Positions 13,630-19,208 of a DNA stretch of 21,130 nt are shown in pieces; the stretch's first letter is position 1; every line of letters starts with the position of its first letter. The stretch is from DAOTMI01 sp964605545. GTDB taxonomy: Bacteria > Patescibacteriota > Microgenomatia > UBA12405. The position numbers were made by a program, and so were the translations under genes. The notes below the pieces were generated by a model. That model saw only the letters and a program-made list of their open reading frames with translations. It was not told the origin of the DNA and made no database searches. The stretch spans positions 1 through 21,130 of the forward strand of contig CAZSCX010000007.1 of the NCBI GenBank assembly GCA_964605545.1, written 5' to 3'.

Positions 13630-14259
13630 TTAGCCAAACACCACCACCATCTCGCCTTTTTCCGATGTTACGCTATCACTCACTTCTTCAAACTTTTTTG
13701 TCATTTCTCGACATATTCTAATCTCCGCATTATCTCCGTAAACGGCCTTTATTTCTTCAACTAATTTTTTAATTCTAAAAGGGGACTCGTAAACAATTTT
13801 TGCCCCGTCAATATCTTTATATTTTTCCAAAATCTTTTTTCGCTCACCGTCTTTTTTTGGCAAAAAACCTAAAAAACAAAAACGTCCGCTGGATATTCCT
13901 GACAAGACCAAAGCATTTATTGCCGCACATGGACCGGGAATTGCTGTATATTTTATCCCTAACTTTTGGCATTTTTTCACTAATTTCCAGCCTGGATCGG
14001 AAATTATCGGTGTTCCGGCATCAGTCACCAAACCCACATTTTTTCCTTCTCCCAATAATTTAATAATCTGGGGCATTTTTTGTTCTTCCACTTCATCATA
14101 AAAAGAAATTAATTCCGGTTTATTTTTTAATCCCAATTTATTTAAAATATTATTTCTCGTGTCTTCACATAGCAAAACATCCAAACTTTCCAATGTTTCT
14201 ATCGCCCTCTTGGAAATATCACTCAAATTTCCAATTGGTGTGGCAATAATATAAAGCAT
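13630..14259 (-). CDS. rsmI: 16S rRNA (cytidine-1402-2'-O)-methyltransferase, short form
   Basis: 209 aa (E. coli 286). An SAM-dependent tetrapyrrole-methylase-fold enzyme that methylates C1402 in the ribosomal P site. Signatures: LYIIATPIGNLSDISKRA at the N-terminus, LLCEDTRNN, GLVTDAGTPIISDPGW (about 76-91), AIPGPCAAINALVLSGI and FLGFLPKK. The C-terminal domain of longer homologues is missing and the protein ends EMVVVFG. It starts 2 bp after the lexA stop codon with no separate promoter box and no Shine-Dalgarno, so it is the second gene of a lexA-rsmI operon. Its last 18 coding bases are repeated at 13019-13036 beyond the DUF559 unit. Confidence 0.95.
   Translation of the reverse strand: MLYIIATPIGNLSDISKRAIETLESLDVLLCEDTRNNILNKLGLKNKPELISFYDEVEEQKMPQIIKLLGEGKNVGLVTDAGTPIISDPGWKLVKKCQKLGIKYTAIPGPCAAINALVLSGISSGRFCFLGFLPKKDGERKKILEKYKDIDGAKIVYESPFRIKKLVEEIKAVYGDNAEIRICREMTKKFEEVSDSVTSEKGEMVVVFG
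13636..13653. repeat. 18-bp direct repeat, right copy (rsmI 3' end)
   Basis: AAACACCACCACCATCTC within the end of rsmI (codons for EMVVVF, minus strand). Partner of 13019-13036; a shorter similarity continues for about 13 bases on the inner-gene side (CC and TCC shared). Confidence 0.6.
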
Positions 14260-14261
14260 AT

Positions 14262-14882
14262 TTAATTACTAAATTGTCTAATAATTGCCACCACTTTTCC
14301 CCTTATTTCCACTTCGCTTACATAAATAGGTGACATCGTCGAATTAGCTGGTTGTAATCGAATTCTGCTTGCCTCTTTATAAAATCTCTTTAAAGTTGCA
14401 AAACCATTTTTTAAAACCGCCACTACTATATCACCATTATTGGCATTTCTTTGTTCTTTTACCACCACATAATCACCATTTAAGATTCCATCATCAATCA
14501 TCGAATCACCCTTTGCCTGTAAAACAAAAGATTTGTCGCCAGGTTTCACTAAATTTGGATTAACTCCCAAAGTCGCATTTGGATCAGTATAAGGCTCTAT
14601 CGGTTGGCCACAAGCAATAAAACCCAAAATCGGCAATTCAATAAAATTTGCAATTTTTTCTTTAATTCCTTGCAATAATTCTATCCCTCGCACCGCTCCG
14701 CTATAACGTTTTATAAAACCCTTTTTTTCCAAAACCGATAAATGTTCATGAACCGTCGCCAGTGACGATAACCCCATATGTTGGGCAATTTCTGTCAAAG
14801 TCGGAGCACAGCCATACTTTTCGATTTGTTTTTCGATATATTCTAAAATTTTCTTTTGTTTCTTGTATAACATGCAAGCCAT
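14262..14882 (-). CDS. lexA: LexA repressor with Cys-Gly cleavage site
   Basis: 206 aa. SOS-response repressor: an N-terminal winged helix (YGCAPTLTEIAQHMGLSSLATVHEHLSVLEKKGFI, split here as residues 23-57) and a C-terminal S24 self-cleaving domain with catalytic Ser127 (KGDSM) and Lys165 (ATLKRF). The cleavage loop reads GFIACGQPI, so the scissile bond is Cys91-Gly92 instead of the usual Ala-Gly; UmuD is a known relative cut at Cys-Gly. The ATG at 14882 is chosen because a -10 box ends 6 nt before it; an inner start gives MLYKKQ. RsmI follows in the same operon. A direct repeat in the promoter is a candidate self-operator. Confidence 0.95.
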   Translation of the reverse strand: MACMLYKKQKKILEYIEKQIEKYGCAPTLTEIAQHMGLSSLATVHEHLSVLEKKGFIKRYSGAVRGIELLQGIKEKIANFIELPILGFIACGQPIEPYTDPNATLGVNPNLVKPGDKSFVLQAKGDSMIDDGILNGDYVVVKEQRNANNGDIVVAVLKNGFATLKRFYKEASRIRLQPANSTMSPIYVSEVEIRGKVVAIIRQFSN

Positions 14883-14888
14883 ATCTTA

Positions 14889-14916
14889 ATCTTACCCGAA
14901 CATTACCCAAAGTCAA
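14889..14916 (-). promoter_or_regulatory. lexA promoter with 11-bp-period direct repeat
   Basis: Minus strand: TTGACT (14916-14911), 16-nt spacer, TAAGAT (14894-14889), then 6 nt to the ATG. GGGTAA occurs twice, 11 bp apart (14908-14903 and 14897-14892), once in the spacer and once overlapping the -10 box: a plausible LexA operator of direct-repeat type. Confidence 0.6.
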
Positions 14917-14921
14917 GAGGT

Positions 14922-15194
14922 TTATTTTTTGATATCCCTCTTTTCTCTAATCCAAGTTCTTACTTTTGTTACCATTTCTGGATCTTCATATACACTCGCA
15001 CTTTTTATTAAAAAAACCTCTTGTTCTATTCTCATAACATTATCAGTTATACTAGTTACATTTTTTACTGCCCCCTCAAAATCTCCCAAATCCACCCTAT
15101 CATACGCTAGTTTTCTTAAACACTCATCCTTTTTACCACCATTTGGCATTCCGTTTATTTCTGTTTGTTTTTCATCTATACTTTTTTCTCTCAT
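14922..15194 (-). CDS. Small helical hypothetical protein, TPR-like
   Basis: 90 aa, soluble, no signal peptide. The middle, CLRKLAYDRVDLGDFEGAVK and the following NVTSITDNVMRIEQEVFLIK, has the helix-turn-helix pattern of a TPR-like repeat (A/L-Y-x-x-x-x-G-D-F-x-x-A), with about one and a half repeats. It is probably a protein-binding adaptor or a fragment of a longer repeat protein. It is divergent from the transglutaminase gene across 31 bp; a TATAGT box ends 7 nt before the ATG. It ends 5 bp before the lexA promoter and would read into lexA, so part of lexA transcription may come from here. Confidence 0.65.
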   Translation of the reverse strand: MREKSIDEKQTEINGMPNGGKKDECLRKLAYDRVDLGDFEGAVKNVTSITDNVMRIEQEVFLIKSASVYEDPEMVTKVRTWIREKRDIKK

Positions 15195-15201
15195 GTCGAT
15201 T

Positions 15202-15207
15202 ACTATA
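15202..15207 (-). promoter_or_regulatory. -10 box (TATAGT) of the 90-aa gene
   Basis: TATAGT on the minus strand, 7 nt before the ATG at 15194. It shares the 31-bp divergent gap with the promoter of the transglutaminase gene. Confidence 0.4.
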
Positions 15208-15212
15208 TCATG

Positions 15213-15218
15213 TAAACT
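15213..15218 (+). promoter_or_regulatory. -10 box (TAAACT) of the transglutaminase operon
   Basis: TAAACT ends 7 nt before the ATG at 15226. TATCAT at 15206-15211 is an alternative. Confidence 0.35.
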
Positions 15219-15225
15219 ATATCAG

Positions 15226-16938
15226 ATGCTAGTTTCAATTTTAATTTTTCTGCTATTTTTATTTTTTCCAAAAAACGTCATTGCTGTCGACACTTTTCAA
15301 CTGAATCAAAAAATAACCTATACTGTCAACCAATCCGGTCAGGCCACTGTCGAGCAAGAAATGAGTCTCACCAATAATCTCCCCGAAATTTATCCAACCG
15401 AATATGAAATAAAAACTTTCGGCTCTGATATCACCAACATCACCGCTTTCGACAAAAACGGTAACATCCTTGCTAATATTGAAAAATCCGAAAATAGCGC
15501 CAATATAAAATTAAAATTCAATCTCAAAAATGTCGGCAAAGGTCAAATCACTCCTTTTACCGTTCGTTATAACATAAATAAATTTGCCGAAAATAAAGGT
15601 AGTGTATGGGAAATTAATTTAGCCGAATTTCAAAATTTAAATGAATCAGATCTGGTTGATATTACCCTTAAAATTCCAACTTCTTTTGGAAAATTAGCTT
15701 TTTCTTCAATCAAACTTCCCGAAATTACTCCTGCCCTTGATTACTATTTAATTCATCTCCATCAAAACCAAATTAAAAACAAAAAAAATCTTTTAATTTT
15801 TGGTGATTATCAATTATTTGATTTCAATCTCCAATACATTTTAAACAATGAAGCCAAAGAAAACACTGCCACCAAAATTGCCTTACCACCAAATCTTGAC
15901 AGTCAAAAGATAACTTTCAAAACAATTGATCCGCCTCCGGAAAAAATCGATATCGACCAAGATGGTAATTGGATTGCCTCTTACACTTTAAAACCAAATT
16001 CTAATCTCAATATTTCCGTCCAAGGACAAGCAAAAATAATCAATTCTCGCTATCCCGGAACCACACTCAAAGAGCATTTGGCTCCCACCCAATTTTGGCC
16101 ATCTGACGATGAAACCATCAAGAATATCGCTTCCACTCTGAACAATCCTAAAAATATTTACGACTACGTTCTCCAAACTCTTTCCTATAATTTTGATGGT
16201 ATTGCCACCGCTTCGCGTCAAGGAGCTATCAACGCTCTTTTAGAACCAAGTAAGGCTCTTTGCACCGAATTTACCGATTTATTTATTACTCTTGCCCGAG
16301 CCAAAGGTATTCCTGCCAGAGAAATCCAAGGATTTGCTTATTCCAATAATCCTCGTCTAAAACCAGTAGGTATATCTGCCGATATTCTTCATGCTTGGCC
16401 ACAATATTTTGACGAAAAACAACAAGTTTGGATTGCCATTGACCCAACCTGGGAAAAAACTACCAATGGTATCGACTATTTTAATGATCTTGACCTCAAT
16501 CATTTTATTTTTGTTATCCATGGAATCGACAGTCATTTTCCATCTCTTCCAAATAAAGCTGAAGTTACCTTTGCCAATGTCGAAATCTTATCTGAATCGA
16601 CTCCACCAAAAATCACTACCAACAATAAATCTATTATTATCGAAAATAACACTTCCACACCCCTCTACCAATCAACCCTCAACATCCCCTCGGTAAACTG
16701 GACCCACACCATTAATTTTATTGGCCCATTTAGTAAAATAAATATTCCTATTCCAAAAATGCCCCTACTTACCAAATCATTTACATTATTTTTCACCAAT
16801 AATGCTCTAAAACATGATGCCTCTTATGATCTTCGTTATCTAATTTATTATCAAAACCTTCTTATTGCCATTATCAGCGCCATCGTCTTGCTCTGTATTT
16901 GCGGTATAATTATCACAAGACATGAAAAAATTTCTTAA
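15226..16938 (+). CDS. Exported, membrane-anchored transglutaminase-like protein
   Basis: 570 aa. A signal peptide (MLVSILIFLLFLFFPKNVIA) precedes about 300 residues of beta-rich sequence like the N-terminal domains of DUF3857/transglutaminase proteins. The transglutaminase core follows with a complete triad: Cys346 (SKALCTEFTDLF), His389 (ILHAWPQYF) and Asp406 (WIAIDPTWE). One C-terminal membrane helix (LLIAIISAIVLLCICGIIIT, about 545-564) and a short basic tail keep the enzyme outside the cell on the membrane. Such proteins act as cysteine proteases or cross-linkers on peptides or cell wall; substrate unknown. The frame is open a further 99 codons upstream, but that stretch is antisense to the 90-aa gene and the signal peptide fixes the start. 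It overlaps the next gene by 17 bp. Confidence 0.9.
   Translation: MLVSILIFLLFLFFPKNVIAVDTFQLNQKITYTVNQSGQATVEQEMSLTNNLPEIYPTEYEIKTFGSDITNITAFDKNGNILANIEKSENSANIKLKFNLKNVGKGQITPFTVRYNINKFAENKGSVWEINLAEFQNLNESDLVDITLKIPTSFGKLAFSSIKLPEITPALDYYLIHLHQNQIKNKKNLLIFGDYQLFDFNLQYILNNEAKENTATKIALPPNLDSQKITFKTIDPPPEKIDIDQDGNWIASYTLKPNSNLNISVQGQAKIINSRYPGTTLKEHLAPTQFWPSDDETIKNIASTLNNPKNIYDYVLQTLSYNFDGIATASRQGAINALLEPSKALCTEFTDLFITLARAKGIPAREIQGFAYSNNPRLKPVGISADILHAWPQYFDEKQQVWIAIDPTWEKTTNGIDYFNDLDLNHFIFVIHGIDSHFPSLPNKAEVTFANVEILSESTPPKITTNNKSIIIENNTSTPLYQSTLNIPSVNWTHTINFIGPFSKINIPIPKMPLLTKSFTLFFTNNALKHDASYDLRYLIYYQNLLIAIISAIVLLCICGIIITRHEKIS
16905..16910 (+). promoter_or_regulatory. -10 box (TATAAT) inside the transglutaminase gene
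   Basis: TATAAT ends 11 nt before the ATG at 16922, within the upstream coding region; it may give the holin-secG-SBP genes their own transcript. Confidence 0.4.
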
Positions 16939-17308
16939 ATTTACTCTTCTTTTTTATTTTTCTCTTTACACCGTCAACGAACTATTGCACAATTTAAATT
17001 TTGGCGACGGCATCATCACCCTTCTTGAAGTCAGTCTTATTTTTACTATTTTTGAATTAATTCTTAAACCAGTTATTAAAATCCTCTTACTCCCAATAAA
17101 TATCCTTACCTTAGGTTTTTTTAGAATTATCATTGATACCCTAGGTTTCTATTTAGCACTTCTTTTTATTAATTCTTTTAGCACAAACAATTTTTGGCTC
17201 TTCTCATATCACTTCACCGGCATACTTGCAGTTCTTGCTACATCCTTTATAATCAACTTTGTTTTCACCGTTTTCAACGGTATTGTTACTAGAAAATGTA
17301 AAAAATGA
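16922..17308 (+). CDS. Holin superfamily IV-type small membrane protein
   Basis: 128 aa with four membrane helices. The signature of the PF04020 family (four-TMS phage holin superfamily IV) is clear: LKPVIKILLLPINILTLGFF (about 48-67), followed by a third helix and a final helix ending in a basic tail (TRKCKK). In bacteria these are ordinary chromosomal membrane proteins, often next to secG or cell-wall genes; a holin function is not established and no phage genes are near. It overlaps the previous gene by 17 bp and the next by ATGA, so it is in the middle of an operon. Confidence 0.85.
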   Translation: MKKFLKFTLLFYFSLYTVNELLHNLNFGDGIITLLEVSLIFTIFELILKPVIKILLLPINILTLGFFRIIIDTLGFYLALLFINSFSTNNFWLFSYHFTGILAVLATSFIINFVFTVFNGIVTRKCKK

Positions 17309-17517
17309 CTAATATCCTACTTATAATCCAAATCATCCTGGCTATCGCTGTTACCATTCTTGTTTTTTTCCAATCAGGAGGTCAAGAAGAATCCAACAGC
17401 AACCTTCTTTCTTCCAATAGTTATGAAAAAAGAGGTTGGGAAAAAGTAATGTTCGAGTTAACCATTGTTTTTTTAATTCTTTTTCTAATTTCTTCTATCT
17501 TGCAAACTCTCTCCTAA
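17305..17517 (+). CDS. secG: Preprotein translocase subunit SecG
   Basis: 70 aa, the usual SecG length, with two membrane helices (about 3-22 and 48-67) joined by a loop containing the typical FFQSGGQEES motif. SecG is the small partner of SecYE in protein export. The ATG overlaps the stop of the upstream gene (ATGA), pointing to coupled translation; there is no promoter box or Shine-Dalgarno of its own. It is placed among exported or membrane proteins. Confidence 0.93.
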   Translation: MTNILLIIQIILAIAVTILVFFQSGGQEESNSNLLSSNSYEKRGWEKVMFELTIVFLILFLISSILQTLS

Positions 17518-17518
17518 A

Positions 17519-18850
17519 ATGTTCAAAAAATTATATTTTAAACTGGCCCTTTTTAATTATTATCTAAAAAGAAATTGGTATTACTTGGTATTAATAGTTC
17601 TCTTGTCGGCTACCTATTATATTTTTAAACCAACTCTTAAAGAACTTTTAAATCTGCCCATTTTCCAAACCGAATATATTGGCCTTTCCGGTCACTACAC
17701 TAATAACAATTTACCCGAAGAAATAAGCAATCTTATTACCTATGGACTCACTTCTCACACCGAAAACAACAAAATTATTGCTTCACCTATCGTTGAATCA
17801 ATCAATCAAGAAGACGAAAATCATCGCTATATCATTAAACTCAAAAACAATCTTTATTGGCATAATGGTCAAAAATTTACTGCCGATGATATAAAATACG
17901 AAATTCCAGGAACTGTTATCAAAGTAGAAAATAAATATACATTAATGATCACTACCCCCGATCTCTATTCCCCACTTCTTTCAACTATAACTAGGCCTTT
18001 ATTTAACAACCGTCTCTCTGGACTCGGACCAAACAAAGTTATTAAAGTTGAATATCAAGACGGTTATTTCAAAACCTTAGCTCTGCAAAATATAAAAACC
18101 AAGAAAAAAACTATTTACAAGTTTTATGCCAATGATACCGATCTAACGACTGCTTTTAAACTTGGAGAAATTACCAGTATGGAAACAACTCTTTTAGCAC
18201 CCGAAATTGAAAAACAAAATCATCTTAAAATCGACAAAAAAATTGTTACTAATAAAAAATATCTCGCTGTTTTTTTTAATACCGAAAAATTAAATGATAA
18301 AACTATTCGTCAGGCTCTCGCTTATGCCACTCCAAAAACAAAAGATAAAAACGAAAGAGCATTATCACCAATTTCACCAATTTCTTGGGCTTATAATCCT
18401 ACCGTCAAAGAATATATTTTCAATCCAACTAGAGCCAAAGAGTTATTTGATAAAACCGAGATTGGAACTATAAAAATTGCTGTTACCGACAGACAGCTTT
18501 TAGAAACTGCCGAAAACATAAAGAAATCATGGAAAGATGTTTTGGGAATAAATGTTGAGACTGAAGTTGTAAACAAAATCGACACTCAAAATTTTGATGC
18601 CTTTTTGGCTTACGGTGGCATGCCAATCGATCCGGATCAATATTCTTTTTGGCATAGTACTCAAATAAACACCAATTTGACCAAATTCAATAACTCTCGT
18701 ATCGATAAACTCCTTGAAGAGGGGAGACAAACCTTTGATCCAATTGAACGAAAAAATATTTATCTTGATTTCCAAAAATATCTTCTTGAAGAATGTCCGG
18801 CAATTTTCCTTTCTTATCCCACCATTTATACAATTTCTAGGTTAAAATAA
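17519..18850 (+). CDS. Family 5 extracellular solute-binding protein, membrane-anchored
   Basis: 443 aa, shorter than the usual 500-600 of OppA/DppA-type binding proteins. A basic N-terminus and one membrane helix (YYLVLIVLLSATYYIF, about 22-37) anchor it; there is no lipobox cysteine. Family features: YIIKLKNNLYWHNGQKFTAD (the W-x-(N/D)-G-x-x-(F/L)-(T/N)-A-x-D motif near 113-125), FNTEKLNDKTIRQALAYAT, FNPTRAKELFD, and the C-terminal FDAFLAYGGMPIDPDQYSFW. The region between about 125 and 200 is shortened. It would bind peptides or similar ligands, but no permease or ATPase gene is nearby, so it may act without a dedicated transporter. It starts 1 bp after secG. Confidence 0.9.
   Translation: MFKKLYFKLALFNYYLKRNWYYLVLIVLLSATYYIFKPTLKELLNLPIFQTEYIGLSGHYTNNNLPEEISNLITYGLTSHTENNKIIASPIVESINQEDENHRYIIKLKNNLYWHNGQKFTADDIKYEIPGTVIKVENKYTLMITTPDLYSPLLSTITRPLFNNRLSGLGPNKVIKVEYQDGYFKTLALQNIKTKKKTIYKFYANDTDLTTAFKLGEITSMETTLLAPEIEKQNHLKIDKKIVTNKKYLAVFFNTEKLNDKTIRQALAYATPKTKDKNERALSPISPISWAYNPTVKEYIFNPTRAKELFDKTEIGTIKIAVTDRQLLETAENIKKSWKDVLGINVETEVVNKIDTQNFDAFLAYGGMPIDPDQYSFWHSTQINTNLTKFNNSRIDKLLEEGRQTFDPIERKNIYLDFQKYLLEECPAIFLSYPTIYTISRLK
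18843..18848 (+). promoter_or_regulatory. -10 box (TAAAAT) of the 69-aa gene
   Basis: TAAAAT overlaps the stop codon of the binding-protein gene and ends 7 nt before the ATG at 18856. Confidence 0.4.
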
Positions 18851-18855
18851 TTATT

Positions 18856-19065
18856 ATGGAAAAAACAAAGTTTGACGTTTTAGGATTCAGTTTAATTATT
18901 TCTTTCTTTGCAGTTCTCACTTATGCCGGTTATCTTTCTTATAAAGGAATTGATTATAAAATTTTAAATAAACTCGAATCGATCAAATTAGAACTTCCTC
19001 CAGAAGCTACTCCCTCAAGTCTCCAACCAAGCACCGCCACCCCCTCCGCCACCTCAACCAAATAA
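18856..19065 (+). CDS. Small single-pass membrane protein with Pro/Ser/Thr tail
   Basis: 69 aa. One membrane helix (VLGFSLIISFFAVLTYAGYL, about 8-27), a short amphipathic segment (LNKLESIKLELP), then a low-complexity tail rich in Pro, Ser, Thr and Ala to the end. Not recognised. The layout suggests a small envelope protein with an extracellular flexible tail. It lies 5 bp after the binding-protein gene and has its own -10 box, so it may be both an operon member and independently expressed. Confidence 0.7.
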   Translation: MEKTKFDVLGFSLIISFFAVLTYAGYLSYKGIDYKILNKLESIKLELPPEATPSSLQPSTATPSATSTK

Positions 19066-19087
19066 TGAAAATTGTTTAATTTACTGA

Positions 19088-19093
19088 TAAAAT
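19088..19093 (+). promoter_or_regulatory. -10 box (TAAAAT) of tRNA-Glu
   Basis: TAAAAT ends 12 nt before mature tRNA-Glu, so a leader of about 5 nt is expected, unlike tRNA-Lys. Confidence 0.4.
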
Positions 19094-19105
19094 ACCAAAG
19101 TATCC

Positions 19106-19179
19106 GGCTCCATCGTCTAGTGGCCTAGGACTCCTGGCTTTCATCCAGGCAATCGTGGGTTCGACTCCCACTGGAGTCA
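19106..19179 (+). tRNA. tRNA-Glu (TTC)
   Basis: Acceptor GGCTCCA/TGGAGTC (one G-T pair), anticodon stem CCTGG with loop CTTTCAT (anticodon TTC), T stem GTGGG/CCCAC around TTCGACT, discriminator A. CCA is not encoded. Confidence 0.95.
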
Positions 19180-19193
19180 CTTAATATAAATGG

Positions 19194-19199
19194 TATAAT
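19194..19199 (+). promoter_or_regulatory. -10 box (TATAAT) of the 559-aa gene
   Basis: TATAAT ends 9 nt before the GTG start at 19209, 14 bp after tRNA-Glu. It supports the GTG start. Confidence 0.5.
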
Positions 19200-19208
19200 C
19201 TATACCCA

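Noticed and set aside
13041..13635. Possible CRISPR array from the repeated hairpins
   Set aside because: Stems differ in sequence, spacing is irregular, orientations are mixed and no cas genes are near.
13518..13721. Plus-strand open frame of 67 codons
   Set aside because: Composed of the M3/M4 hairpins and antisense rsmI; a shadow of the repeat structure.
14895..14902. Classical palindromic LexA box near GAACATTA
   Set aside because: Only one half-site (GAAC) is present; the second half does not match GTTC.
14929..15225. 99-codon upstream extension of the transglutaminase frame
   Set aside because: Antisense to the 90-aa gene; the signal peptide begins at the ATG at 15226.
16922..17308. 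Prophage, suggested by a holin-like protein
   Set aside because: The PF04020 family is common in ordinary chromosomes and there are no phage genes nearby; it sits in an operon with secG.
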